From Sisyra terminalis (Eukaryota; Arthropoda; Insecta; Neuroptera; Sisyridae), in contig OY292277.1 of assembly GCA_958496175.1 (NCBI GenBank), positions 54,385,050 to 54,449,049 on the forward strand: 64,000 nucleotides of DNA. Direction: 5' to 3'. The translations under genes and the position numbers were made by a program. Below, piece after piece: positions 13,901 through 28,996 of the stretch (positions are counted from its first letter, which is position 1; the number at the start of each line of letters is the position of its first letter). The notes beneath the pieces were generated by a model that saw only the letters and a list, made by a program, of their open reading frames with translations, was not told the DNA's origin and ran no database searches.

Positions 13901-16900
13901 TCATCCCTTAAACGTGCTTTGTTTTGGGAAAAATTTGCACAGCATGTACAGATGGACTTATACTTTCGATTGGCATCCTTAAAAAAAAATTTTTTTATTT
14001 GACCATTTTCGTGAAAAATCAACGATGGTTAACCCACGGTTTTTTTTGGCCAAAAATCTTTTTGTTGCGAAATCGAAAAAGATTGTTATATTATCGTTCT
14101 ATACATTGTTACGAACCCGAAACTGCCTTTGGTTCGAAAATCTACCCTTATATAACAATGGTACATGCATTCGCTGAAGAAGCCACGTTCGTCTCTCCCT
14201 CTTAGTGGGAAGTGTTCATCCCTTAAACTGCATTTTCATCCCTTAAACGTGCTTTGTTTTGGGAAAAATTTGCACAGCATGTACAGATGGACTTATACTT
14301 TCGATTGGCATCCTTAAAAAAAAATTTTTTTATTTCACCATTTTCGTGGAAAATCAACGATGGTTAACCCACGGTTTTTTTTGGCCAAAAATCTTTTTGT
14401 TGCGATATCGAAAAAGATTGTTATATTATCGTTCTATACATTGTTACGAACCCGAAACTGCCTTTGGTTCGAAAATCTACCCTTATATAACAATGGTACA
14501 TGCATTCGCTGAAGAAGCCACGTTCGTCTCTCCCTCTTAGTGGGAAGTGTTCATCCCTTAAACTGCATTTTCATCCCTTAAACGTGCTTTGTTTTGGGAA
14601 AAATTTGCACAGCATGTACAGATGGACTTATACTTTCGATTGGCATCCTTAAAAAAAAATTTTTTTATTTGACCATTTTCGTGAAAAATCAACGATGGTT
14701 AACCCACGGTTTTTTTTGGCCAAAAATCTTTTTGTTGCGAAATCGAAAAAGATTGTTATATTATCGTTCTATACATTGTTACGAACCCGAAACTGCCTTT
14801 GGTTCGAAAATCTACCCTTATATAACAATGGTACATGCATTCGCTGAAGAAGCCACGTTCGTCTCTCCCTCTTAGTGGGAAGTGTTCATCCCTTAAACTG
14901 CATTTTCATCCCCTAAACGTGCTTTGTTTTGGGAAAAATTTGCACAGCATGTACAGATGGACTTATACTTTCGATTGGCATCCTTAAAAAAAAATTTTTT
15001 TATTTGACCATTTTCGTGAAAAATCAACGATGGTTAACCCACGGTTTTTTTTGGCCAAAAATCTTTTTGTTGCGAAATCGAAAAAGATTGTTATATTATC
15101 GTTCTATACATTGTTACGAACCCGAAACTGCCTTTGGTTCGAAAATCAACCCTTATATAACAATGGTACATGCATTCGCTGAAGAAGCCACGTTCGTCTC
15201 TCCCTCTTAGTGGGAAGTGTTCATCCCTTAAACTGCATTTTCATCCCTTAAACGTGCTTTGTTTTGGGAAAAATTTGCACAGCATGTACAGATGGACTTA
15301 TACTTTCGATTGGCATCCTTAAAAAAAAATTTTTTTATTTGACCATTTTCGTGAAAAATCAACGATGGTTAACCCACGGTTTTTTTTGGCCAAAAATCTT
15401 TTTGTTGCGAAATCGAAAAAGATTGTTATATTATCGTTCTATACATTGTTACGAACCCGAAACTGCCTTTGGTTCGAAAATCAACCCTTATATAACAATG
15501 GTACATGCATTCGCTGAAGAAGCCACGTTCGTCTCTCCCTCTTAGTGGGAAGTGTTCATCCCTTAAACTGCATTTTCATCCCCTAAACGTGCTTTGTTTT
15601 GGGAAAAATTTGCACAGCATGTACAGATGGACTTATACTTTCGATTGGCATCCTTAAAAAAAAATTTTTTTATTTGACCATTTTCGTGAAAAATCAACGA
15701 TGGTTAACCCACGGTTTTTTTTGGCCAAAAATCTTTTTGTTGCGAAATCGAAAAAGATTGTTATATTATCGTTCTATACATTGTTACGAACCCGAAACTG
15801 CCTTTGGTTCGAAAATCAACCCTTATATAACAATGGTACATGCATTCGCTGAAGAAGCCACGTTCGTCTCTCCCTCTTAGTGGGAAGTGTTCATCCCTTA
15901 AACTGCATTTTCATCCCTTAAACGTGCTTTGTTTTGGGAAAAATTTGCACAGCATGTACAGATGGACTTATACTTTCGATTGGCATTCTTAAAAAAAAAT
16001 TTTTTTATTTGACCATTTTCGTGAAAAATCAACGATGGTTAACCCACGGTTTTTTTTGGCCAAAAATCTTTTTGTTGCGAAATCGAAAAAGATTGTTATA
16101 TTATCGTTCTATACATTGTTACGAACCCGAAACTGCCTTTGGTTCGAAAATCTACCCTTATATAACAATGGTACATGCATTCGCTGAAGAAGCCACGTTC
16201 GTCTCTCCCTCTTAGTGGGAAGTGTTCATCCCTTAAACTGCATTTTCATCCCTTAAACGTGCTTTGTTTTGGGAAAAATTTGCACAGCATGTACAGATGG
16301 ACTTATACTTTCGATTGGCATCCTTAAAAAAAAATTTTTTTATTTGACCATTTTCGTGAAAAATCAACGATGGTTAACCCACGGTTTTTTTTGGCCAAAA
16401 ATCTTTTTGTTGCGAAATCGAAAAAGATTGTTATATTATCGTTCTATACATTGTTACGAACCCGAAACTGCCTTTGGTTCGAAAATCTACCCTTATATAA
16501 CAATGGTACATGCATTCGCTGAAGAAGCCACGTTCGTCTCTCCCTCTTAGTGGGAAGTGTTCATCCCTTAAACTGCATTTTCATCCCTTAAACGTGCTTT
16601 GTTTTGGGAAAAATTTGCACAGCATGTACAGATGGACTTATACTTTCGATTGGCATCCTTAAAAAAAAATTTTTTTATTTGACCATTTTCGTGAAAAATC
16701 AACGATGGTTAACCCACGGTTTTTTTTGGCCAAAAATCTTTTTGTTGCGAAATCGAAAAAGATTGTTATATTATCGTTCTATACATTGTTACGAACCCGA
16801 AACTGCCTTTGGTTCGAAAATCTACCCTTATATAACAATGGTACATGCATTCGCTGAAGAAGCCACGTTCGTCTCTCCCTCTTAGTGGGAAGTGTTCATC

Positions 16901-19900
16901 CCTTAAACTGCATTTTCATCCCTTAAACGTGCTTTGTTTTGGGAAAAATTTGCACAGCATGTACAGATGGACTTATACTTTCGATTGGCATCCTTAAAAA
17001 AAAATTTTTTTATTTGACCATTTTCGTGAAAAATCAACGATGGTTAACCCACGGTTTTTTTTGGCCAAAAATCTTTTTGTTGCGAAATCGAAAAAGATTG
17101 TTATATTATCGTTCTATACATTGTTACGAACCCGAAACTGCCTTTGGTTCGAAAATCAACCCTTATATAACAATGGTACATGCATTCGCTGAAGAAGCCA
17201 CGTTCGTCTCTCCCTCTTAGTGGGAAGTGTTCATCCCTTAAACTGCATTTTCATCCCTTAAACGTGCTTTGTTTTGGGAAAAATTTGCACAGCATGTACA
17301 GATGGACTTATACTTTCGATTGGCATCCTTAAAAAAAAATTTTTTTATTTGACCATTTTCGTGAAAAATCAACGATGGTTAACCCACGGTTTTTTTTGGC
17401 CAAAAATCTTTTTGTTGCGAAATCGAAAAAGATTGTTATATTATCGTTCTATACATTGTTACGAACCCGAAACTGCCTTTGGTTCGAAAATCAACCCTTA
17501 TATAACAATGGTACATGCATTCGCTGAAGAAGCCACGTTCGTCTCTCCCTCTTAGTGGGAAGTGTTCATCCCTTAAACTGCATTTTCATCCCCTAAACGT
17601 GCTTTGTTTTGGGAAAAATTTGCACAGCATGTACAGATGGACTTATACTTTCGATTGGCATCCTTAAAAAAAAATTTTTTTATTTGACCATTTTCGTGAA
17701 AAATCAACGATGGTTAACCCACGGTTTTTTTTGGCCAAAAATCTTTTTGTTGCGAAATCGAAAAAGATTGTTATATTATCGTTCTATACATTGTTACGAA
17801 CCCGAAACTGCCTTTGGTTCGAAAATCAACCCTTATATAACAATGGTACATGCATTCGCTGAAGAAGCCACGTTCGTCTCTCCCTCTTAGTGGGAAGTGT
17901 TCATCCCTTAAACTGCATTTTCATCCCTTAAACGTGCTTTGTTTTGGGAAAAATTTGCACAGCATGTACCGATGGACTTATACTTTCGATTGGCATCCTT
18001 AAAAAAAAAATTTTTTATTTGACCATTTTCGTGAAAAATCAACGATGGTTAACCCACGGTTTTTTTTGGCCAAAAATCTTTTTGTTGCGAAATCGAAAAA
18101 GATTGTTATATTATCGTTCTATACATTGTTACGAACCCGAAACTGCCTTTGGTTCGAAAATCAACCCTTATATAACAATGGTACATGCATTCGCTGAAGA
18201 AGCCACGTTCGTCTCTCCCTCTTAGTGGGAAGTGTTCATCCCTTAAACTGCATTTTCATTCCTTAAACGTGCTTTGTTTTGGGAAAAATTTGCACAGCAT
18301 GTACAGATGGACTTATACTTTCGATTGGCATCCTTAAAAAAAAAATTTTTTATTTGACCATTTTCGTGAAAAATCAACGATGGTTAACCCACGGTTTTTT
18401 TTGGCCAAAAATCTTTTTGTTGCGAAATCGAAAAAGATTGTTATATTATCGTTCTATACATTGTTACGAACCCGAAACTGCCTTTGGTTCGAAAATCAAC
18501 CCTTATATAACAATGGTACATGCATTCGCTGAAGAAGCCACGTTCGTCTCTCCCTCTTAGTGGGAAGTGTTCATCCCTTATACTGCATTTTCATCCCTTA
18601 AACGTGCTTTGTTTTGGGAAAAATTTGCACAGCATGTACAGATGGACTTATACTTTCGATTGGCATCCTTAAAAAAAAAATTTTTTATTTGACCATTTTC
18701 GTGAAAAATCAACGATGGTTAACCCACGGTTTTTTTTGGCCAAAAATCTTTTTGTTGCGAAATCGAAAAAGATTGTTATATTATCGTTCTATACATTGTT
18801 ACGAACCCGAAACTGCCTTTGGTTCGAAAATCAACCCTTATATAACAATGGTACATGCATTCGCTGAAGAAGCCACGTTCGTCTCTCCCTCTTAGTGGGA
18901 AGTGTTCATCCCTTATACTGCATTTTCATCCCTTAAACGTGCTTTGTTTTGGGAAAAATTTGCACAGCATGTACAGATGGACTTATACTTTCGATTGGCA
19001 TCCTTAAAAAAAAAATTTTTTATTTGACCATTTTCGTGAAAAATCAACGATGGTTAACCCACGGTTTTTTTTGGCCAAAAATCTTTTTGTTGCGAAATCG
19101 AAAAAGATTGTTATATTATCGTTCTATACATTGTTACGAACCCGAAACTGCCTTTGGTTCGAAAATCAACCCTTATATAACAATGGTACATGCATTCGCT
19201 GAAGAAGCCACGTTCGTCTCTCCCTCTTAGTGGGAAGTGTTCATCCCTTAAACTGCATTTTCATCCCTTAAACGTGCTTTGTTTTGGGAAAAATTTGCAC
19301 AGCATGTACAGATGGACTTATACTTTCGATTGGCATCCTTAAAAAAAAATTTTTTATTTGACCATTTTCGTGAAAAATCAACGATGGTTAACCCACGGTT
19401 TTTTTTGGCCAAAAATCTTTTTGTTGCGAAATCGAAAAAGATTGTTATATTATCGTTCTATACATTGTTACGAACCCGAAACTGCCTTTGGTTCGAAAAT
19501 CAACCCTTATATAACAATGGTACATGCATTCGCTGAAGAAGCCACGTTCGTCTCTCCCTCTTAGTGGGAAGTGTTCATCCCTTAAACTGCATTTTCATCC
19601 CTTAAACGTGCTTTGTTTTGGGAAAAATTTGCACAGCATGTACAGATGGACTTATACTTTCGATTGGCATCCTTAAAAAAAAATTTTTTTATTTGACCAT
19701 TTTCGGGAAAAATCAACGATGGTTAACCCACGGTTTTTTTTGGCCAAAAATCTTTTTGTTGCGAAATCGAAAAAGATTGTTATATTATCGTTCTATACAT
19801 TGTTACGAACCCGAAACTGCCTTTGGTTCGAAAATCAACCCTTATATAACAATGGTACATGCATTCGCTGAAGAAGCCACGTTCGTCTCTCCCTCTTAGT

Positions 19901-21627
19901 GGGAAGTGTTCATCCCTTAAACTGCATTTTCATCCCTTAAACGTGCTTTGTTTTGGGAAAAATTTGCACAGCATGTACAGATGGACTTATACTTTCGATT
20001 GGCATCCTTAAAAAAAAAATTTTTTATTTGACCATTTTCGGGAAAAATCAACGATGGTTAACCCACGGTTTTTTTTGGCCAAAAATTTTTTTGTTGCGAA
20101 ATCGAAAAAGATTGTTATATTATCGTTCTATACATTGTTACGAACCCGAAACTGCCTTTGGTTCGAAAATCAACCCTTATATAACAATGGTACATGCATT
20201 CGCTGAAGAAGCCACGTTCGTCTCTCCCTCTTAGTGGGAAGTGTTCATCCCTTATACTGCATTTTCATCCCTTAAACGTGCTTTGTTTTGGGAAAAATTT
20301 GCACAGCATGTACAGATGGACTTATACTTTCGATTGGCATCCTTAAAAAAAAAATTTTTTATTTGACCATTTTCGTGAAAAATCAACGATGGTTAACCCA
20401 CGGTTTTTTTTGGCCAAAAATCTTTTTGTTGCGAAATCGAAAAAGATTGTTATATTATCGTTCTATACATTGTTACGAACCCGAAACTGCCTTTGGTTCG
20501 AAAATCAACCCTTATATAACAATGGTACATGCATTCGCTGAAGAAGCCACGTTCGTCTCTCCCTCTTAGTGGGAAGTGTTCATCCCTTAAACTGCATTTT
20601 CATCCCTTAAACGTGCTTTGTTTTGGGAAAAATTTGCACAGCATGTACAGATGGACTTATACTTTCGATTGGCATCCTTAAAAAAAAAATTTTTTATTTG
20701 ACCATTTTCGTGAAAAATCAACGATGGTTAACCCACGGTTTTTTTTGGCCAAAAATCTTTTTGTTGCGAAATCGAAAAAGATTGTTATATTATCGTTCTA
20801 TACATTGTTACGAACCCGAAACTGCCTTTGGTTCGAAAATCAACCCTTATATAACAATGGTACATGCATTCGCTGAAGAAGCCACGTTCGTCTCTCCCTC
20901 TTAGTGGGAAGTGTTCATCCCTTAAACTGCATTTTCATCCCTTAAACGTGCTTTGTTTTGGGAAAAATTTGCACAGCATGTACAGATGGACTTATACTTT
21001 CGATTGGCATCCTTAAAAAAAAATTTTTTTATTTGACCATTTTCGGGAAAAATCAACGATGGTTAACCCACGGTTTTTTTTGGCCAAAAATCTTTTTGTT
21101 GCGAAATCGAAAAAGATTGTTATATTATCGTTCTATACATTGTTACGAACCCGAAACTGCCTTTGGTTCGAAAATCAACCCTTATATAACAATGGTACAT
21201 GCATTCGCTGAAGAAGCCACGTTCGTCTCTCCCTCTTAGTGGGAAGTGTTCATCCCTTAAACTGCATTTTCATCCCTTAAACGTGCTTTGTATTGGGAAA
21301 AATTTGCACAGCATGTACAGATGGACTTATACTTTCGATTGGCATCCTTAAAAAAAAAAATTTTTATTTGACCATTTTCGTGAAAAATCAACGATGGTTA
21401 ACCCACGGTTTTTTTTGGCCAAAAATCTTTTTGTTGCGAAATCGAAAAAGATTGTTATATTATCGTTCTATACATTGTTACGAACCCGAAACTGCCTTTG
21501 GTTCGAAAATCAACCCTTATATAACAATGGTACATGCATTCGCTGAAGAAGCCACGTTCGTCTCTCCCTCTTAGTGGGAAGTGTTCATCCCTTAAACTGC
21601 ATTTTCATCCCTTAAACGTGCTTTGTT

Positions 21628-24600
21628 TTGGGAAAAATTTGCACAGCATGTACAGATGGACTTATACTTTCGATTGGCATCCTTAAAAAAAAAATTTTTT
21701 ATTTGACCATTTTCGTGAAAAATCAACGATGGTTAACCCACGGTTTTTTTTGGCCAAAAATCTTTTTGTTGCGAAATCGAAAAAGATTGTTATATTATCG
21801 TTCTATACATTGTTACGAACCCGAAACTGCCTTTGGTTCGAAAATCAACCCTTATATAACAATGGTACATGCAATCGCTGAAGAAGCCACGTTCGCCTCT
21901 CCCTCGTAGTGGGAAGTGTTCATCCCTTAAACTGCATTTTCATCCCTTAAACGTGCTTTGTTTTGGGAAAAATTTGCACAGCATGTACAGATGGACTTAT
22001 ACTTTCGATTGGCATCCTTAAAAAAAAAAATTTTTTATTTGACCATTTTCGTGAAAAATCAACGATGGTTAACCCACGGTTTTTTTTGGCCAAAAATCTT
22101 TTTGTTGCGAAATCGAAAAAGATTGTTATATTATCGTTCTATACATTGTTACGAACCCGAAACTGCCTTTGGTTCGAAAATCAACCCTTATATAACAATG
22201 GTACATGCATTCGCTGAAGAAGCCACGTTCGTCTCTCCCTCTTAGTGGGAAGTGTTCATCCCTTAAACTGCATTTTCATCCCTTAAACGTGCTTTGTTTT
22301 GGGAAAAATTTGCACAGCATGTACAGATGGACTTATACTTTCGATTGGCATCCTTAAAAAAAAAATTTTTTATTTGACCATTTTCGTGAAAAATCAACGA
22401 TGGTTAACCCACGGTTTTTTTTGGCCAAAAATCTTTTTGTTGCGAAATCGAAAAAGATTGTTATATTATCGTTCTATACATTGTTACGAACCCGAAACTG
22501 CCTTTGGTTCGAAAATCAACCCTTATATAACAATGGTACATGCATTCGCTGAAGAAGCCACGTTCGTCTCTCCCTCTTAGTGGGAAGTGTTCATCCCTTA
22601 AACTGCATTTTCATCCCTTAAACGTGCTTTGTTTTGGGAAAAATTTGCACAGCATGTACAGATGGACTTATACTTTCGATTGGCATCCTTAAAAAAAAAA
22701 TTTTTATTTGACCATTTTCGTGAAAAATCAACGATGGTTAACCCACGGTTTTTTTTGGCCAAAAATCTTTTTGTTGCGAAATCGAAAAAGATTGTTATAT
22801 TATCGTTCTATACATTGTTACGAACCCGAAACTTCCTTTGGTTCGAAAATCAACCCTTATATAACAATGGTACATGCATTCGCTGAAGAAGCCACGTTCG
22901 TCTCTCCCTCTTAGTGGGAAGTGTTCATCCCTTAAACTGCATTTTCATCCCTTAAACGTGCTTTGTTTTGGGAAAAATTTGCACAGCATGTACAGATGGA
23001 CTTATACTTTCGATTGGCATCCTTAAAAAAAAAATTTTTTATTTGACCATTTTCGTGAAAAATCAACGATGGTTAACCCACGGTTTTTTTTGGCCAAAAA
23101 TCTTTTTGTTGCGAAATCGAAAAAGATTGTTATATTATCGTTCTATACATTGTTACGAACCCGAAACTGCCTTTGGTTCGAAAATCAACCCTTATATAAC
23201 AATGGTACATGCAATCGCTGAAGAAGCCACGTTCGCCTCTCCCTCGTAGTGGGAAGTGTTCATCCCTTAAACTGCATTTTCATCCCTTAAACGTGCTTTG
23301 TTTTGGGAAAAATTTGCACAGCATGTACAGATGGACTTATACTTTCGATTGGCATCCTTAAAAAAAAAAATTTTTTATTTGACCATTTTCGTGAAAAATC
23401 AACGATGGTTAACCCACGGTTTTTTTTGGCCAAAAATCTTTTTGTTGCGAAATCGAAAAAGATTGTTATATTATCGTTCTATACATTGTTACGAACCCGA
23501 AACTGCCTTTGGTTCGAAAATCAACCCTTATATAACAATGGTACATGCATTCGCTGAAGAAGCCACGTTCGTCTCTCCCTCTTAGTGGGAAGTGTTCATC
23601 CCTTAAACTGCATTTTCATCCCTTAAACGTGCTTTGTTTTGGGAAAAATTTGCACAGCATGTACAGATGGACTTATACTTTCGATTGGCATCCTTAAAAA
23701 AAAAAATTTTTATTTGACCATTTTCGTGAAAAATCAACGATGGTTAACCCACGGTTTTTTTTGGCCAAAAATCTTTTTGTTGCGAAATCGAAAAAGATTG
23801 TTATATTATCGTTCTATACATTGTTACGAACCCGAAACTGCCTTTGGTTCGAAAATCAACCCTTATATAACAATGGTACATGCAATCGCTGAAGAAGCCA
23901 CGTTCGCCTCTCCCTCGTAGTGGGAAGTGTTCATCCCTTAAACTGCATTTTCATCCCTTAAACGTGCTTTGTTTTGGGAAAAATTTGCACAGCATGTACA
24001 GATGGACTTATACTTTCGATTGGCATCCTTAAAAAAAAAAATTTTTTATTTGACCATTTTCGTGAAAAATCAACGATGGTTAACCCACGGTTTTTTTTGG
24101 CCAAAAATCTTTTTGTTGCGAAATCGAAAAAGATTGTTATATTATCGTTCTATACATTGTTACGAACCCGAAACTGCCTTTGGTTCGAAAATCAACCCTT
24201 ATATAACAATGGTACATGCATTCGCTGAAGAAGCCACGTTCGTCTCTCCCTCTTAGTGGGAAGTGTTCATCCCTTAAACTGCATTTTCATCCCTTAAACG
24301 TGCTTTGTTTTGGGAAAAATTTGCACAGCATGTACAGATGGACTTATACTTTCGATTGGCATCCTTAAAAAAAAAATTTTTTATTTGACCATTTTCGTGA
24401 AAAATCAACGATGGTTAACCCACGGTTTTTTTTGGCCAAAAATCTTTTTGTTGCGAAATCGAAAAAGATTGTTATATTATCGTTCTATACATTGTTACGA
24501 ACCCGAAACTGCCTTTGGTTCGAAAATCAACCCTTATATAACAATGGTACATGCATTCGCTGAAGAAGCCACGTTCGTCTCTCCCTCTTAGTGGGAAGTG

Positions 24601-27600
24601 TTCATCCCTTAAACTGCATTTTCATCCCTTAAACGTGCTTTGTTTTGGGAAAAATTTGCACAGCATGTACAGATGGACTTATACTTTCGATTGGCATCCT
24701 TAAAAAAAAAAATTTTTATTTGACCATTTTCGTGAAAAATCAACGATGGTTAACCCACGGTTTTTTTTGGCCAAAAATCTTTTTGTTGCGAAATCGAAAA
24801 AGATTGTTATATTATCGTTCTATACATTGTTACGAACCCGAAACTGCCTTTGGTTCGAAAATCAACCCTTATATAACAATGGTACATGCATTCGCTGAAG
24901 AAGCCACGTTCGTCTCTCCCTCTTAGTGGGAAGTGTTCATCCCTTAAACTGCATTTTCATCCCTTAAACGTGCTTTGTTTTGGGAAAAATTTGCACAGCA
25001 TGTACAGATGGACTTATACTTTCGATTGGCATCCTTAAAAAAAAAATTTTTTATTTGACCATTTTCGTGAAAAATCAACGATGGTTAACCCACGGTTTTT
25101 TTTGGCCAAAAATCTTTTTGTTGCGAAATCGAAAAAGATTGTTATATTATCGTTCTATACATTGTTACGAACCCGAAACTGCCTTTGGTTCGAAAATCAA
25201 CCCTTATATAACAATGGTACATGCATTCGCTGAAGAAGCCACGTTCGTCTCTCCCTCTTAGTGGGAAGTGTTCATCCCTTATACTGCATTTTCATCCCTT
25301 AAACGTGCTTTGTTTTGGGAAAAATTTGCACAGCATGTACAGATGGACTTATACTTTCGATTGGCATCCTTAAAAAAAAAAATTTTTTATTTGACCATTT
25401 TCGTGAAAAATCAACGATGGTTAACCCACGGTTTTTTTTGGCCAAAAATCTTTTTGTTGCGAAATCGAAAAAGATTGTTATATTATCGTTCTATACATTG
25501 TTACGAACCCGAAACTGCCTTTGGTTCGAAAATCAACCCTTATATAACAATGGTACATGCATTCGCTGAAGAAGCCACGTTCGTCTCTCCCTCTTAGTGG
25601 GAAGTGTTCATCCCTTAAACTGCATTTTCATCCCTTAAACGTGCTTTGTTTTGGGAAAAATTTGCACAGCATGTACAGATGGACTTATACTTTCGATTGG
25701 CATCCTTAAAAAAAAAAATTTTTATTTGACCATTTTCGTGAAAAATCAACGATGGTTAACCCACGGTTTTTTTTGGCCAAAAATCTTTTTGTTGCGAAAT
25801 CGAAAAAGATTGTTATATTATCGTTCTATACATTGTTACGAACCCGAAACTGCCTTTGGTTCGAAAATCAACCCTTATATAACAATGGTACATGCATTCG
25901 CTGAAGAAGCCACGTTCGTCTCTCCCTCTTAGTGGGAAGTGTTCATCCCTTAAACTGCATTTTCATCCCTTAAACGTGCTTTGTTTTGGGAAAAATTTGC
26001 ACAGCATGTACAGATGGACTTATACTTTCGATTGGCATCCTTAAAAAAAAAAATTTTTATTTGACCATTTTCGTGAAAAATCAACGATGGTTAACCCACG
26101 GTTTTTTTTGGCCAAAAATCTTTTTGTTGCGAAATCGAAAAAGATTGTTATATTATCGTTCTATACATTGTTACGAACCCGAAACTGCCTTTGGTTCGAA
26201 AATCAACCCTTATATAACAATGGTACATGCATTCGCTGAAGAAGCCACGTTCGTCTCTCCCTCTTAGTGGGAAGTGTTCATCCCTTAAACTGCATTTTCA
26301 TCCCTTAAACGTGCTTTGTTTTGGGAAAAATTTGCACAGCATGTACAGATGGACTTATACTTTCGATTGGCATCCTTAAAAAAAAAATTTTTTATTTGAC
26401 CATTTTCGTGAAAAATCAACGATGGTTAACCCACGGTTTTTTTTGGCCAAAAATCTTTTTGTTGCGAAATCGAAAAAGATTGTTATATTATCGTTCTATA
26501 CATTGTTACGAACCCGAAACTGCCTTTGGTTCGAAAATCAACCCTTATATAACAATGGTACATGCATTCGCTGAAGAAGCCACGTTCGTCTCTCCCTCTT
26601 AGTGGGAAGTGTTCATCCCTTATACTGCATTTTCATCCCTTAAACGTGCTTTGTTTTGGGAAAAATTTGCACAGCATGTACAGATGGACTTATACTTTCG
26701 ATTGGCATCCTTAAAAAAAAAAATTTTTTATTTGACCATTTTCGTGAAAAATCAACGATGGTTAACCCACGGTTTTTTTTGGCCAAAAATCTTTTTGTTG
26801 CGAAATCGAAAAAGATTGTTATATTATCGTTCTATACATTGTTACGAACCCGAAACTGCCTTTGGTTCGAAAATCAACCCTTATATAACAATGGTACATG
26901 CATTCGCTGAAGAAGCCACGTTCGTCTCTCCCTCTTAGTGGGAAGTGTTCATCCCTTAAACTGCATTTTCATCCCTTAAACGTGCTTTGTTTTGGGAAAA
27001 ATTTGCACAGCATGTACAGATGGACTTATACTTTCGATTGGCATCCTTAAAAAAAAAATTTTTTATTTGACCATTTTCGTGAAAAATCAACGATGGTTAA
27101 CCCACGGTTTTTTTTGGCCAAAAATCTTTTTGTTGCGAAATCGAAAAAGATTGTTATATTATCGTTCTATACATTGTTACGAACCCGAAACTGCCTTTGG
27201 TTCGAAAATCAACCCTTATATAACAATGGTACATGCATTCGCTGAAGAAGCCACGTTCGTCTCTCCCTCTTAGTGGGAAGTGTTCATCCCTTAAACTGCA
27301 TTTTCATCCCTTAAACGTGCTTTGTTTTGGGAAAAATTTGCACAGCATGTACAGATGGACTTATACTTTCGATTGGCATCCTTAAAAAAAAAATTTTTTA
27401 TTTGACCATTTTCGTGAAAAATCAACGATGGTTAACCCACGGTTTTTTTTGGCCAAAAATCTTTTTGTTGCGAAATCGAAAAAGATTGTTATATTATCGT
27501 TCTATACATTGTTACGAACCCGAAACTGCCTTTGGTTCGAAAATCAACCCTTATATAACAATGGTACATGCATTCGCTGAAGAAGCCACGTTCGTCTCTC

Positions 27601-28996
27601 CCTCTTAGTGGGAAGTGTTCATCCCTTAAACTGCATTTTCATCCCTTAAACATGCTTTGTTTTGGGAAAAATTTGCACAGCATGTACAGATGGACTTATA
27701 CTTTCGATTGGCATCCTTAAAAAAAAAATTTTTTATTTGACCATTTTCGTGAAAAATCAACGATGGTTAACCCACGGTTTTTTTTGGCCAAAAATCTTTT
27801 TGTTGCGAAATCGAAAAAGATTGTTATATTATCGTTCTATACATTGTTACGAACCCGAAACTGCCTTTGGTTCGAAAATCAACCCTTATATAACAATGGT
27901 ACATGCAATCGCTGAAGAAGCCACGTTCGCCTCTCCCTCGTAGTGGGAAGTGTTCATCCCTTAAACTGCATTTTCATCCCTTAAACGTGCTTTGTTTTGG
28001 GAAAAATTTGCACAGCATGTACAGATGGACTTATACTTTCGATTGGCATCCTTAAAAAAAAATTTTTTTATTTGACCATTTTCGTGAAAAATCAACGATG
28101 GTTAACCCACGGTTCTTTTTGGCCAAAAATCTTTTTGTTGCGAAATCGAAAAAGATTGTTATATTATCGTTCTATACATTGTTACGAACCCGAAACTGCC
28201 TTTGGTTCGAAAATCAACCCTTATATAACAATGGTACATGCATTCGCTGAAGAAGCCACGTTCGTCTCTCCCTCTTAGTGGGAAGTGTTCATCCCTTAAA
28301 CTGCATTTTCATCCCTTAAACATGCTTTGTTTTGGGAAAAATTTGCACAGCATGTACAGATGGACTTATACTTTCGATTGGCATCCTTAAAAAAAAAATT
28401 TTTTATTTGACCATTTTCGTGAAAAATCAACGATGGTTAACCCACGGTTTTTTTTGGCCAAAAATCTTTTTGTTGCGAAATCGAAAAAGATTGTTATATT
28501 ATCGTTCTATACATTGTTACGAACCCGAAACTGCCTTTGGTTCGAAAATCAACCCTTATATAACAATGGTACATGCAATCGCTGAAGAAGCCACGTTCGC
28601 CTCTCCCTCGTAGTGGGAAGTGTTCATCCCTTAAACTGCATTTTCATCCCTTAAACGTGCTTTGTTTTGGGAAAAATTTGCACAGCATGTACAGATGGAC
28701 TTATACTTTCGATTGGCATCCTTAAAAAAAAATTTTTTTATTTGACCATTTTCGTGAAAAATCAACGATGGTTAACCCACGGTTCTTTTTGGCCAAAAAT
28801 CTTTTTGTTGCGAAATCGAAAAAGATTGTTATATTATCGTTCTATACATTGTTACGAACCCGAAACTGCCTTTGGTTCGAAAATCAACCCTTATATAACA
28901 ATGGTACATGCATTCGCTGGAGAAGCCACGTTCGTCTCTCCCTCTTAGTGGGAAGAGTTCATCCCTTAAACTGCATTTTCATCCCTTAAACGTGCT
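21628..28996 (+). repeat. Second higher-order region in the right part of the satellite
   Basis: Variant monomers again recur in fixed company. Monomers with GCAATCGCTG, TTCGCCTC and CTCGTAG (starts 21628, 22968, 23639) are each followed by a monomer with an A11T6 tract. Monomers ending in TATACTGC (starts 24980 and 26321) are also followed by A11T6 monomers (25315 and 26656, 1341 bp apart). At 27662-28996 a two-monomer unit repeats at 670 bp, including AAACATGCTTTG upstream of its first monomer and GGTTCTTTTTGG in its second. The sets differ from those at 4.5-11 kb, so the two regions amplified separately. Confidence 0.7.
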